A stretch of 64,000 bases of DNA from Clostridium guangxiense (GCF_021043395.1 NZ_JAJNKE010000009.1:1-64000); one strand, 5' to 3'. Numbered from the stretch's first letter, positions 11,037 through 20,741 are shown. Numbers and translations are program-made. Notes: a model not told the origin generated them from the sequence alone.

Positions 11037-11107
11037 TCTAACTACCTCCAAAAATTTTTTTAATATTCTAAAATTATATGTAACATATAATTATTAGCAA
11101 CTTATGT

Positions 11108-12139
11108 TTATTTGCCACTTAAAATTTTAACAATTTCATTTGCTGCACCCTCATCTGTAATGAGTACATTATTGTTATTGTTAATTTGCGTTGATATTAT
11201 TGCTTCTGCTTTTGATTTTTGACCTGCAACTGCTATAAGATTCTTAGCATTTCTTATATCATCACTTTTAAGTCCAATTGAAGGCGTAGAACAAACAACT
11301 TTACCTTCATTGTTAAAAAAATAACCAAAAGCCTCGCCCACAGAGCCTCCCTCGAGTATTTTTGAAGTTTCCTCTATGCTAAGTCCTCTTCTTCTACTCA
11401 TTTCATCGGCTCTTCCTATTCCATAAATTATTATATCGGCTTTTCTTATTGTATCTATAATATCTTTTATACCTTTTTCATTTATAATTACATTCATAAT
11501 CTCGCTGCTTAAATTATCTGGAACATGCAGTAATCTATAAGCAGCACCAAGTTTATCTGCGAAATTTGCAGCCAATGTATTAGCCTCTGTTTCAACTTTT
11601 CTTGACATTCCGCCCCTTGCAGGAACAACGATAGTATTATGATAGCGCAAGGAAGTAGAAAAATTATCAATAACTTTTTTCATAGTAGTTCCGCCAGTAA
11701 TTGCAATAGTGTTGCCATCCACAATTACGCTTTCTACATATTTTGCAGCAGTTCTTCCTAATTCATCTAGGACTGTCTCATCATCATCTATACTTCCCGG
11801 AACTATAATTACCTTTTTTATTTTAAGCTTTTCACGCAAGTAATCTTCGACTTCAGTTAACCCCTTAATCTCACGTATAAAATTCTTAAGCTTATCTATA
11901 ATTTCTTCTCCTTCGCGTGTTACTAACATTCCAGGAGTACCTATGCTGATTAAATTTTGTTCTTTTAAAAAATTTATTTCAGTTCTTACAACCCTTTCTC
12001 CTATTTCAAGCTTCTTAGCAAGTATTCTTCTTCCTATAGGCTGATTGTAATATATGGTTCTTAGAATATTATATCTTTTTTCAAGTAATATCATAAGTTC
12101 GGGAATAATTTTTTGCTGTAATTTTAAGATTTCATGCAA
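11108..12139 (-). CDS. cggR: Central glycolytic genes regulator CggR (SorC/DeoR family)
   Basis: Represses its own operon; in Bacillus subtilis, fructose-1,6-bisphosphate relieves repression. An N-terminal helix-turn-helix (GRRILAKKLEIGERVVRTEI, about 38-57) precedes the SorC sugar-binding domain, with GGTTMKKV and YGIGRADEMS typical of the effector site. I prefer the TTG start at 12139, which follows GGGGTGAT and matches the B. subtilis N-terminus in register (343 residues); a longer frame opens at TTG 12175 but would begin inside the operator. gap follows after 71 bp. Confidence 0.92.
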   Translation of the reverse strand: MHEILKLQQKIIPELMILLEKRYNILRTIYYNQPIGRRILAKKLEIGERVVRTEINFLKEQNLISIGTPGMLVTREGEEIIDKLKNFIREIKGLTEVEDYLREKLKIKKVIIVPGSIDDDETVLDELGRTAAKYVESVIVDGNTIAITGGTTMKKVIDNFSTSLRYHNTIVVPARGGMSRKVETEANTLAANFADKLGAAYRLLHVPDNLSSEIMNVIINEKGIKDIIDTIRKADIIIYGIGRADEMSRRRGLSIEETSKILEGGSVGEAFGYFFNNEGKVVCSTPSIGLKSDDIRNAKNLIAVAGQKSKAEAIISTQINNNNNVLITDEGAANEIVKILSGK

Positions 12140-12154
12140 TTCAATCACCCCACT

Positions 12155-12190
12155 GGTCCTAATGCGTCCCAGCAATTTAATTCATGTCCC
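12155..12190 (-). promoter_or_regulatory. CggR operator (two GGGAC half-repeats, 20-bp period)
   Basis: On the minus strand GGGAC occurs at 12190-12186 and again at 12170-12166, exactly 20 bp apart, the second followed by GGACC. The B. subtilis CggR operator also has CGGGAC repeats with a 20-bp period. It lies immediately downstream of the -10 box, so a bound repressor would block promoter clearance. Confidence 0.78.
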
Positions 12191-12197
12191 ACTTAGT

Positions 12198-12226
12198 ATT
12201 ATAGAATAAAAACGAAATTTTTTAAA
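12198..12226 (-). promoter_or_regulatory. Sigma-A promoter of cggR-gap operon
   Basis: Minus strand TTTAAA (12221-12226), 17-bp spacer, TATAAT (12198-12203), then the CggR operator. Spacing is ideal, and it is the only good promoter in front of cggR. Confidence 0.75.
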
Positions 12227-12258
12227 TAGTATTTATAAAAAAAATTAATTTTTCATGG

Positions 12259-12311
12259 ATTTTAACTATATTGGCACCTTTTATTATAATAAAATACAAA
12301 TATAGTTAAAA
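12259..12311 (-). terminator. Hairpin between rpoN and cggR
   Basis: TTTTAACTATAT and ATATAGTTAAAA pair over 12 bp with a loop of about 25 nt, starting 15 nt past the rpoN stop. It is A/T-only and has a long loop, so it is a weak terminator candidate. Confidence 0.4.
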
Positions 12312-12325
12312 ACTTAATCATAATA

Positions 12326-13717
12326 CTAATAACGTTTTCTCTTGCTTGAAGACTTTATATTCATTTCTTCTCTATATTTTGCTACCGTTCTTCTAGAAAT
12401 ATTCATGCCCTGTGAATTTAAGAGATCACATATTTTTTGATCTGAAAGTGGACTACTTTCATCTTCTTTTTCTATAAGATCTTTTATTTTTCCTTTAACA
12501 CTTGACGAAGACATAGAATCAGAAGACGAACTTTCACTTGATATTCCTGTAGTAAATAAATCTTTGATTTTTACAATTCCTCTTTCAGTATAAATATACT
12601 TTTCTCTTATAGCCCTACTTACAGTAGATTCATGCATTCCTATTTTATCAGCTATGTCCTTTAAAGTCATTGGCTTTAGATATTTTATTCCTTTGTCAAA
12701 GTATTCTTTTTGATAATCAATAATTTCCTTTAAAACAGAGTACAGCGTGCTTTTTCTCTGTTCTATGCTTTTCATTAAAAATACAGCACTGTTTATTTTG
12801 TTCTTTACATATTCTTCAGCATCCTTACTTTCTCCGCCAGCTATTATTGTTTTATAAGTATTATTAATTGAAAGCCTAGGGATAGAATTATCATTCATAA
12901 TTATAAAAAATTCTTCATCAATCTTTTTCACAAAAGCATCAGGAGCTATAAACTTAGTTTCATCGCCTGTGTAAAACCCTCTTGATGGCTTAGGCTCAAG
13001 TTTCTTTATAACATCACCATACTCCTGCGCATCTTTAGGAGTTATGTCTAAATCTTTTGCTATGGCATTATATTTATTCTCTGCAATGTTATTAAGGTGA
13101 TTATCTATTATATAAAATAATTTTTCATCATTAATATTCTTCTTTTCAAGCTGCAACTTAAGGCATTCCTCTAAATTTCGTGCACCTATACCATCTGGTT
13201 CAAGGGATTGAACTATCTTAAGTGCATTTAAAACCTTATCTTCGTTTACATTTAATTGAAGAGCGATATCCGAAATAGAATCCGGTAAATATCCTTTTCC
13301 ATCTAGATTCTCGATTATATACTTACATATATTTTTTTGTGAATTTTTTATTTGAATTTCCCCGAGCTGCTTAATAAGATATTCCCTTAGAGATTCTTGT
13401 CTACTTATAAAATTAAATGGAGATACTTCATCCTCCCCTTTGTAATTGTTTTCATGACTGTAATTTTCAAAATCAAGGTATTTCATAAATTTGTCATAAT
13501 CAATCTTATCATTAAAGTCATTTTCCTTGTTAATACTATTTTCTTCACTTTTTTCGACATACTCTTTTTCGAGAAGTGGATTCTCCTCAAGTTCTCTTTC
13601 AACATACTCATTTAATTCAATACTCGACATTTGAAGCATTTTTATAGACATCTGCATTTGCTGCGTCATTACAAGTTTTTGTTGCTGACTTAAATTCAAT
13701 TCAAAATCCAAATTCAT
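12326..13717 (-). CDS. rpoN: RNA polymerase sigma-54 factor
   Basis: Directs RNA polymerase to -24/-12 promoters that need an enhancer-binding ATPase. The 463 residues show the Gln-rich activator-interacting N-terminus (LSQQQKLVMTQQMQMSIKMLQ region), the core-binding domain, the helix-turn-helix (LKDIADKIGMHESTVSRAIR) and the RpoN box SRRTVAKYREEM near the C-terminus. I use the ATG at 13717 after AGGGTGA; an upstream TTG gives six extra residues. rpoN beside cggR-gap is also seen in Listeria. No sigma-54 site or activator was recognised in this window. Confidence 0.96.
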   Translation of the reverse strand: MNLDFELNLSQQQKLVMTQQMQMSIKMLQMSSIELNEYVERELEENPLLEKEYVEKSEENSINKENDFNDKIDYDKFMKYLDFENYSHENNYKGEDEVSPFNFISRQESLREYLIKQLGEIQIKNSQKNICKYIIENLDGKGYLPDSISDIALQLNVNEDKVLNALKIVQSLEPDGIGARNLEECLKLQLEKKNINDEKLFYIIDNHLNNIAENKYNAIAKDLDITPKDAQEYGDVIKKLEPKPSRGFYTGDETKFIAPDAFVKKIDEEFFIIMNDNSIPRLSINNTYKTIIAGGESKDAEEYVKNKINSAVFLMKSIEQRKSTLYSVLKEIIDYQKEYFDKGIKYLKPMTLKDIADKIGMHESTVSRAIREKYIYTERGIVKIKDLFTTGISSESSSSDSMSSSSVKGKIKDLIEKEDESSPLSDQKICDLLNSQGMNISRRTVAKYREEMNIKSSSKRKRY

Positions 13718-13782
13718 TTTTTTCACCCTAATCAATTAATCTTAAAATCTAATAATTTTATTATAACATATAAACATTAAAA

Positions 13783-13815
13783 ATGAGTACGATATTTAAA
13801 GAATGTCGTACTCAT
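13783..13815 (-). terminator. Terminator after degV family gene's transcript
   Basis: ATGAGTACGATA pairs with TGTCGTACTCAT (one G-U) and is followed by a T-rich stretch on the minus strand. It separates the DegV gene from rpoN. Confidence 0.75.
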
Positions 13816-13891
13816 GAATTTTATATAATATTATTTATTCCATTTAAAACTAAAAAATATAATAAAAAATAATTTCTAAATTCTGTACAAT

Positions 13892-14731
13892 CTAATAATT
13901 TTCAATAAAAAATACTCCACAAGCTCCGGACCCTGAATGCGTCCCAACTACACAACCAACCTCACACTCTATAAAATCATTTTCTTCTTCCTTCAATCTT
14001 TCCCTTAGCGCAGGTAAAATTTCAGTGTCTCCTACGTGAAGAAGTATTGATGTTTCATTTCTTATAATTCCTTTTTCATTTAAATAATCTAAAATAACCT
14101 TTACTGCTTTTTTACTTCCGCGAACCTTGTCCATTACCGACATTTCCCCGTCTTTTACCTCTAAAATAAGTTTTATTCCAAGAATATTTCCTATGGTACC
14201 TGCAGTTTTTGAAAGCCTTCCCCCTTTTACAAGATTATCAAGACTTTCAAAGGCTAATGCACTTTTAACATGTGGTATAGTTTCTATAATTTTAGCCTCT
14301 ATATCCTTAAAATTCATTCCCTGCTCTTTTAGTTTACACGCTTTTATTACAAGTAGTCCAAGCCCTGAGGTCACATTAAGACTGTCAATGACAGCTATAT
14401 CATTGCTTTCAAGCATATCTTTAGCTATACAGGCTGACTGATAGGTTCCACTCATCTTAGAAGACATTATTATGCTAATAATTTTATATCCCTTGTCCAA
14501 ATAATTTTTAAAGCAATCATAGAACCTCTGTGGATTAACCTGCGATGTAGTTGGAAAAATATTTTCTTCGTCCATTACTTTAAGCAGTTGTGGAAGTTTT
14601 ATCTCCTCGATATCAAGATACATTTTTCCCTTTATATTAACTATTAAAGGAAGTACTTCTATATCATATTTATCGACTATATATTGAGGTAAATCTGCTG
14701 TACTGTCTGTTATTATCTTTATTTTTTCCAT
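13892..14731 (-). CDS. DegV family fatty-acid-binding protein
   Basis: DegV/FakB-type proteins bind a fatty acid and present it to a kinase (FakA) for phosphorylation and entry into lipids. The 279 residues begin with KIITDSTADLP, the family opening motif, and contain SSKMSGTYQSA and SLDNLVKGGRLSK, which form the lipid-head pocket. It ends in GTHSGSGACGVFF. It stops 15 bp before... the preceding gene trmL lies 14 bp upstream, so the two are likely co-transcribed. Exact ligand is not known. Confidence 0.9.
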   Translation of the reverse strand: MEKIKIITDSTADLPQYIVDKYDIEVLPLIVNIKGKMYLDIEEIKLPQLLKVMDEENIFPTTSQVNPQRFYDCFKNYLDKGYKIISIIMSSKMSGTYQSACIAKDMLESNDIAVIDSLNVTSGLGLLVIKACKLKEQGMNFKDIEAKIIETIPHVKSALAFESLDNLVKGGRLSKTAGTIGNILGIKLILEVKDGEMSVMDKVRGSKKAVKVILDYLNEKGIIRNETSILLHVGDTEILPALRERLKEEENDFIECEVGCVVGTHSGSGACGVFFIENY

Positions 14732-14745
14732 GGAATCCCTCCTCT

Positions 14746-15228
14746 CTATTTCATATTTGGAAATCCAAGCTGTCTTATACCTTCATAAGCAACAATAGCA
14801 ACAGTGTTTGATAAATTAAGCGATCTTGTTGTCGTTTTTACCATAGGTACCCTTATACATCTTTCTGCATTGCTTTCCCTTATATAATCAGGAAGTCCGC
14901 AGGATTCTCTACCAAAGATTATAAAATCACCTGCTTTAAATTGTACATCATCATAGTAATTATCACCATGTGTAGTTGAAAAATAAAATGTTGAATTCTT
15001 ATATTTTTCTCTTAGCTCTTCATATGAATCATATAAAGTCATATCGAGATCTTTCCAGTAATCAAGGCCAGCTCTTCTTACATGCTTTTCATCAAGACTA
15101 AAACCTAGTGGTTTAATTAAATGCAATTTACAGTTTGTAAGAACACATGTCCTTGCTATATTTCCAGTATTTTGTGGAATTTCTGGCTGGAATAATACTA
15201 TATTTAAATTTTCCTGTTCTAAAATCAT
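14746..15228 (-). CDS. trmL: tRNA (cytidine/uridine-2'-O-)-methyltransferase TrmL
   Basis: SPOUT methyltransferase (YibK/CspR) that methylates the ribose of the wobble base 34 in tRNA-Leu. The 160 residues show the N-terminal VLFQPEIPQNTGNIARTC, the LIKPLGFSL segment, IFGRESCGLP of the SAM knot, and RSLNLSNTVAIVAYE. Length is typical. It stands just upstream of the DegV gene with 14 bp between them. Confidence 0.93.
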   Translation of the reverse strand: MILEQENLNIVLFQPEIPQNTGNIARTCVLTNCKLHLIKPLGFSLDEKHVRRAGLDYWKDLDMTLYDSYEELREKYKNSTFYFSTTHGDNYYDDVQFKAGDFIIFGRESCGLPDYIRESNAERCIRVPMVKTTTRSLNLSNTVAIVAYEGIRQLGFPNMK

Positions 15229-15364
15229 ATATGTTACCCCCGTAAATTAAATAATAGAAAACTATACCTCATAGAATCTCAATAAATATATATTACCTTA
15301 ATAAGTGTATACAGTAAAGTTTATAATTTTATGTTGTTCTAATTTTATATGTATAAAACCTACC

Positions 15365-16213
15365 TCATGCATTTATAATAAATTCATTGATTGCCTTTGC
15401 AACACCAGAATTATTATTAGTATCAGTAATGTAATTAGCAGACTTTTTTACAATTTCCTCTGCATTTCCCATAGCTACTCCCATACCTGCATATTCTATC
15501 ATGGATAAATCATTTTCATTGTCACCTATGCACATTACTTCTTCCTGTTTTATGCCATAAAAATCTGCAAGAACTTTAACTGCATTTCCTTTTGATACAC
15601 CACTCTTCATTACTTCAAAATTATCTCTAAATGAACTTGCAATTTCAAAACCTCCCAATCTTTCTATTTCTTTTCTTGCTGCATTTAGTTTTTCATAATT
15701 ATTGTTTTTAAGGGATTCCTTATCTATGCATATGCATTTTAGTATTTCATCGCCTTCTTTATCAATAACCTCTAGCATATTTTCAGCATATAAAAGTCTC
15801 ACACGCCTATCTTCCGGGAGTTCCTTATTCATCTTTACATATATATTTTTATCATTATCAAATTTTTTACCAGATATTACACAATTACATTCATTAAAAA
15901 ATATTAAAAATCCATATTTTTCAACTATAGAATAAAGCTTTCTCGCTTTTTCTTTTCCAAGTACACATTTATAAATAACGTCATTGCTATCCTTATCCCT
16001 TATATAAGCGCCATTAGAAGCTATAATTGGAGCTTTAATTCCAAATATATCGGCATAAACTCTTGCATTTGCAAACAATCTTCCTGTACATATTGCTATC
16101 TTTGTTCCAAGCTTATGTGCGGCCTTTATGGCTTTTAAGTTTTCTTCGCTTACTTTTTTTTCATCACTTAGCACAGTTCCATCCATGTCAAGACATAGTA
16201 ATTTATACTTCAT
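15365..16213 (-). CDS. Cof-type HAD phosphatase
   Basis: Member of the HAD superfamily IIB, usually dephosphorylating sugar or cofactor phosphates. Motif I CLDMDGTVLSDEKK (nucleophile Asp), motif II ICTGR, motif III Lys in the SKGNAVK segment, and motif IV GDNENDLSMIEYAGMGVAMGNA are all present in 282 residues. Substrate cannot be told from sequence. A 97-bp inverted-repeat element lies upstream. Confidence 0.92.
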   Translation of the reverse strand: MKYKLLCLDMDGTVLSDEKKVSEENLKAIKAAHKLGTKIAICTGRLFANARVYADIFGIKAPIIASNGAYIRDKDSNDVIYKCVLGKEKARKLYSIVEKYGFLIFFNECNCVISGKKFDNDKNIYVKMNKELPEDRRVRLLYAENMLEVIDKEGDEILKCICIDKESLKNNNYEKLNAARKEIERLGGFEIASSFRDNFEVMKSGVSKGNAVKVLADFYGIKQEEVMCIGDNENDLSMIEYAGMGVAMGNAEEIVKKSANYITDTNNNSGVAKAINEFIINA

Positions 16214-16290
16214 AAAATCGCCCCTTAAAATTTCATTTGTTACTCTTATATTTTATCATAAAACTTATGAATATAAATAAGCTCAATACA

Positions 16291-16387
16291 GTGAAACTAC
16301 TGCGAAACTTGAACTATTTATGTACCAAAATACCAATTGTAAAGAGGATTATGGTGCACATATAGTTTGTATTTGAACTAGTTTCAC
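16291..16387. repeat. 97-bp inverted-repeat element
   Basis: The ends are GTGAAACTA and TAGTTTCAC, and the imperfect match continues inward for about 36 bp on each side (ACTAT, TGTxCCA also shared). The whole can fold into one long hairpin. It has no coding capacity and lies between the HAD gene and the epimerase gene. A MITE or a decayed large hairpin are both possible. Confidence 0.6.
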
Positions 16388-16420
16388 TATACATTTGAAG
16401 ATCAAATTATAAAAATAATA

Positions 16421-16454
16421 GAAGGCAGTTAGAATTTCAATACTAACTACCCCC
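16421..16454 (-). terminator. Terminator after aldose epimerase-like gene
   Basis: GGCAGTTAG pairs with CTAACTACC (one mismatch) with a 10-nt loop, followed on the minus strand by a TTCTATTATTTTTAT tail. It lies 28 nt past the stop of the gene at 16482-17507. Confidence 0.65.
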
Positions 16455-16481
16455 TAGATCATATGATAAAGCAATTTTTAT

Positions 16482-17507
16482 TTATTTTACATCTTCAACA
16501 AATATTTTGCAAATCTCAAGCCATTCTTCTTTTGGCATGAGTGTTCTAAAACCTGTTATACTTTTATCAAGTTTCAAATTTGGAGAATTAATTGCACTTG
16601 TTTGTGGTTCCAAGCATACATAATTTTTATCTCCATTGTCATTCCATATAACTATATGATTATATTTCTCTCCCATATTGTATACTACTCTTACTTTTTT
16701 CAACCTATCTTCTATAATTGCTCCTTTGAAATCATTTCCATTGAACTTAATAGGTTTTAATGAGTAATGCTTTTCAATAGGTTTCTCTAAAGGGGCTATT
16801 CCTTTATCAAGATATTCCTTTTCATATGCTGATAATTCAAGAAACTTTCCTGTTGGTAAAAGCCTATCATTCTGTTCCCATCTCTTATCAATTGAAGCTA
16901 TAACTCTATAATCTTCTGCTTTGCTTTCAGAACAAAATGGAACGTTAAATGCAGTGTGGAAACCTATTGCCATTGGCATTTCTTCATCACTTAAATTTGC
17001 AACACTTACAGCTTGCGTTAAACCTTCTTTTGAAAGTTTATAGAGGAGTTTAAACTTAAATTTATGAGGAAAATATTTATAAAAATCATGATTTTCATCA
17101 AAATTAAAAGTTGCTTCTATTGAAACTTCATCATTTAAAATTTCTTTTTTAGTTATACTCCACTTTTCATTCTTAATAAAACCATGTATATAATTATTTC
17201 TATTTGGTTCGTTTATAGGAAACTTATATTGCCTACTTTCGGTTCTAAAAGTACCATCCTCTATTCTATTTGGTGGAAATAAAAGTGGTAATCCATAAAC
17301 TTGAGGAACAGTTTCAAATATTTTAAAATCCTTATCTTGGGGAGTCCTAAGAATACTTATTTCTCTTGTATTATCCTTTAATTCTATTATATTGGCTCCA
17401 ATATCAGGAATTATAAGCGCTTCATAGCCACCTGCTGCAAAGCGCAAACATTTATATTCTCCTCTTAAAATTTCTTCTTTAATCCATGTATTTTTATTAT
17501 CAGTCAA
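16482..17507 (-). CDS. Aldose 1-epimerase family protein
   Basis: GalM-superfamily beta-sandwich; members interconvert sugar anomers or act on sugar phosphates. The 341 residues contain LLFPPNRIEDG and RNNYIHGF (the substrate-binding Arg and His region), AIGFHTAFNVPF, and a late CLEPQTSAINSPN segment with the catalytic-Glu context. It starts at TTG, preceded by GGAG. No sugar operon surrounds it, so substrate is unknown. A 231-bp spacer with no visible gene follows the ABC locus downstream. Confidence 0.85.
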   Translation of the reverse strand: MTDNKNTWIKEEILRGEYKCLRFAAGGYEALIIPDIGANIIELKDNTREISILRTPQDKDFKIFETVPQVYGLPLLFPPNRIEDGTFRTESRQYKFPINEPNRNNYIHGFIKNEKWSITKKEILNDEVSIEATFNFDENHDFYKYFPHKFKFKLLYKLSKEGLTQAVSVANLSDEEMPMAIGFHTAFNVPFCSESKAEDYRVIASIDKRWEQNDRLLPTGKFLELSAYEKEYLDKGIAPLEKPIEKHYSLKPIKFNGNDFKGAIIEDRLKKVRVVYNMGEKYNHIVIWNDNGDKNYVCLEPQTSAINSPNLKLDKSITGFRTLMPKEEWLEICKIFVEDVK

Positions 17508-17738
17508 TTATACCATCTCCAAATTACAATATACCTATAATTTAAGATACTCCATCTTATAAAGCAAGTCCTATAATGTTACTCCATTTTTAAATATCAC
17601 CATTTCTCTTATGTTATTCTTTTCATTATTAGCAGTATCACCATTTGCCACATCTTAGAATATAATTCCAACAAGTAATACTCAAATTACATAATTGCCA
17701 TAAAGCAGATCTACTTCTAGTGTTCATTTCTATTATAA

Positions 17739-18531
17739 TTAATTTCCGGCACTTTCATATATGCTGATTCCTTTCTTAAATAACCAGTAAGCTATGCTCC
17801 AAAATATTATAGCAAGAATACATTCTACTCCAACAGTTTCTAATACACTTGTCTTAACTAAGAAAAATTTAGCTGGAATATATGCAACGAATGCAAATGG
17901 CAATATAAAAGTAATTACAAACTGTATAGGTTTTGGATAAATTTCTATAGGATACTTAGCAAAATCTGCTGTGTCATATGCTGCTTGCAAAAAAGGGACA
18001 CTTTCCTTAAACCAAAAAGCAGTTGCAGCAAAGAATAACTTTATAGCTGTATATATTACAGCTCCTGCCGTAACAGATACAATAAATATTACAATATTAG
18101 CCGCTGTTACCAGCTTTAATACATATGCCAACCAAGGTAAACCCAACAATTAATTCTCCCAAGGCATCAAACTGGAACTTTTCACATATAATTTGAAAAA
18201 ATATACCTATGGGTCTTAACATATAACGGTCAAAGGTCCCCCTCACTACCATCTGCCATGCAATCATCCATAAATTATCGGTTAATAAATGATCTATTCC
18301 TCTTGGAATCTGTGCAAATCCATATATAAAAATGAGTTGTTCAAATGACCAATTATTAAGTGATGGTATCCTTTGAAATACCAAATAAAGAAATATAATT
18401 CCTGCAAACTGAGAACAGAAAAATCCAATAAGTCCAACAAAGAAATCCATCTTTGATTGCATTAATGAATCTACATATTGTATAACAAACATTTTATATA
18501 ATTTTAAATATCTTTTTAATTTACCGCACAT
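17739..18531 (-). pseudogene. ABC-2 type permease, second subunit, frameshifted
   Basis: Two overlapping frames encode the two halves of one membrane protein of about 264 residues. The N-terminal half runs from ATG 18531 (after GGAGG) to a stop at 18097; the C-terminal half continues in another frame from about 18149 to 17739. Removing one base in the GGGTTT run near 18131 would join ELIVG to LPWLAYVLKL, giving a normal multi-span ABC-2 permease (PF06182-like). So this is a one-base frameshift, either a real mutation or a sequence error. The start overlaps the end of the other permease. Confidence 0.8.
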
Positions 18532-18536
18532 ATACA

Positions 18537-19355
18537 TTAGCCTCCAAGAACTACTAATCTTTTTGTCACTTTTCTCCATACCAATTCTCCAAAAATGTAT
18601 AGAATAATAACCCACATTATTTGTTTTGTAAGTGCAAGCAGTATTTTATCAGCAGAATACTTTCCTAAATAAATTATCACAGGAGTATATGTCATAGAAG
18701 CAAAGGGCAAGAAGGAAAAAACCTTCTGCACAGTACCCGGAAAGAAATCAAGTGGAATAAGTTGACCTGTAAGAAGGGCCATTATTGCGTTTTTCACCAT
18801 AGTCATTCCGAAAATATAGGTAGTATAAAAAGCTAGCATAGCAAAACAAAAATCAAAAAGATCATATATTAAAAAACTAAGAATGCAACTAACTAAAAAA
18901 ACTATCATATATATAGGATTAGTTATGGAAAGCCCAAGCCCTACGTATCGATAAATTTATATTTCTACCCATATAAATACGGATGGTACAACTGCACGGT
19001 AAACCATAGTTCCAAAAGCTTTTGATATAACACTAAACCTATAATCAATAGGTTTAACTAACATCATAGCAATGGATCCGTCTACAACATTTTCTCCAAT
19101 TTCTGATGAAATTCCAATATTAATCATCCCAGAAGCCACATATGACATAAATATATATAAAATCATTTCATTTCGAGTAAATCCAGCCAGCACACCATTT
19201 CTACTACTGCCATATATAGCCATCCATAAGTAATATGTAATGAACATACTAAATATCCGTCCAAGAATAAAAAGATAAAATCTTCCTTTATAAGCAAAAT
19301 TACTTTTTATTTGATTTAAAGCAAAGGGCCAGTAAACTTTTAAAAATCTGTTCAT
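18537..19355 (-). pseudogene. ABC-2 type permease, first subunit, in-frame stop
   Basis: The gene starts at ATG 19355, overlapping the ATPase stop (ATGA). Residues 1-132 run to a TAA at 18957-18959. The same frame then stays open without interruption to 18537 and encodes the remaining membrane spans. Read through the stop, it gives about 272 residues, the expected length for the DUF990/PF06182 permease family. A single nonsense codon thus splits the gene after VFIWVEI. Together with the frameshift in the partner gene, the exporter appears inactive, unless both are sequencing errors. Confidence 0.8.
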
Positions 19356-20368
19356 AATGTACCATTAATCACTCCATTTTTATATATTTCTTTTACCACT
19401 TCAGATAATTCTGTTTCCTGAATTTTAATATCTTTTACTTCAGTTTGTCCCATAACATAAGAAATAACATCTGCTACTCCATATAACTTTTTATTAAAAG
19501 TAAATATTATACTTCTTCCATCTGACTCCACTTTAAGTTGATTGTTTTCCAAGCCGAAAATGCTATAATAATCCTGTTTTTGAATTTTCCCTAAATCTTT
19601 TACATCTATCTGCACTTTACACTTTCCCCCAAAATCATTTCTGAGCTCTTGTAATCCACCATCATAAATTAATTTCCCTTTATCTATTATCATAATTCTA
19701 TTACAAAGCTCTTCGATATCGCCTAAGTCATGAGTTGTTAAAACAACTGTTGTATTATACTGCTTATTAATGTCTTTTATTGCTTGTCTCATTTTATCCT
19801 TTACTAATAAATCTAGTCCTATCGTTGGTTCATCTAGATATAATACTTTAGGATTGTTCAATAATGCAGCTGCTAAATCCGCTCTCATTCTTTGACCTAA
19901 TGATAACGTTCTAACCGAATTATTTATAAAACCGGTTACATTTAATACTTCATTCAAAAACTTCATACGTTCTTTAAAATCCTTGTCACTAACATTATAT
20001 ATTTCTTTTAAAATAGTAAAAGATTCGCTTAGTGGAAGGTCCCACCATAACTGCGTCCTTTGTCCAAAAACAACACCTATATTTTGTGCATTTTCTTTAC
20101 GATTTTTATTTGGATCAATGCCGTTAACAATACATTTACCTTTTGTTGGTGTTAAAATTCCCGTCATCATTTTAATAGTAGTAGATTTACCAGCTCCATT
20201 ACTTCCAATATAGCCTACTATTTCACCTCTATCAATATGAAATGAAATATCATCAACAGCAACTTTACAAACTTTTTCGGTTGTAAACAGGCCCTTCACT
20301 GCCCCTTTAAAACCAGGATATTTTTTAGTTGTTACAAATTCTTTTGTAACGCCTTCTAGTGTAATCAC
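19352..20368 (-). CDS. ABC transporter ATP-binding protein
   Basis: ATPase partner of the two ABC-2 permeases. The 338 residues carry Walker A GSNGAGKST (about 55-63), the Q-loop in VVFGQRTQLWWDLP, signature LSLGQRMRADLA, Walker B VLYLDEPTIGLD and the H-loop LTTHD. A C-terminal domain of about 100 residues resembles those of multidrug or polysaccharide-type exporters. Start is GTG with GAGGGG upstream. The gene is intact while both permease genes are broken. Confidence 0.92.
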   Translation of the reverse strand: MITLEGVTKEFVTTKKYPGFKGAVKGLFTTEKVCKVAVDDISFHIDRGEIVGYIGSNGAGKSTTIKMMTGILTPTKGKCIVNGIDPNKNRKENAQNIGVVFGQRTQLWWDLPLSESFTILKEIYNVSDKDFKERMKFLNEVLNVTGFINNSVRTLSLGQRMRADLAAALLNNPKVLYLDEPTIGLDLLVKDKMRQAIKDINKQYNTTVVLTTHDLGDIEELCNRIMIIDKGKLIYDGGLQELRNDFGGKCKVQIDVKDLGKIQKQDYYSIFGLENNQLKVESDGRSIIFTFNKKLYGVADVISYVMGQTEVKDIKIQETELSEVVKEIYKNGVINGTL

Positions 20369-20435
20369 TTAAAACTACCCCTCATGCAACATATTTAGAC
20401 TATTTAATAGGAAAATCTATAAACCTTTTTTGTCT

Positions 20436-20741
20436 TTATCTCATAAAATTATTATATTTTAAAAACTTAAGAACTTTGCTTTCTCTAACTACCCAATCAT
20501 TCGTATTCTTGTTATTTTTACTGATAACTTTTTCATTCTGTTGTACTGTATTATCTAAATCCATAAATACAGGAGCAAATTCTTCTTCTTTTTCATATTC
20601 ATCTAAATATTGTTCACTTTTATTATTAGTATCAATTTCACATTCATAATAAATTGATTTCATGCGAAATATTGTATTCACATCAAATCTATCTACATTT
20701 TGCTGAATTATCTCTCCAATTTTTTCAATTAATTTTAACAT
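20436..20741 (-). CDS. Small hypothetical protein
   Basis: An open frame of 101 codons with no family I recognise. The product is hydrophilic, acidic in the middle (DEYEKEEEF) and has no signal or membrane segment. Its start lies 36 nt after the ilvE terminator, and only a poor AAGG at 3 nt precedes the ATG. It may be expressed by read-through, may be a gene remnant, or may not be a gene. Confidence 0.4.
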   Translation of the reverse strand: MLKLIEKIGEIIQQNVDRFDVNTIFRMKSIYYECEIDTNNKSEQYLDEYEKEEEFAPVFMDLDNTVQQNEKVISKNNKNTNDWVVRESKVLKFLKYNNFMR

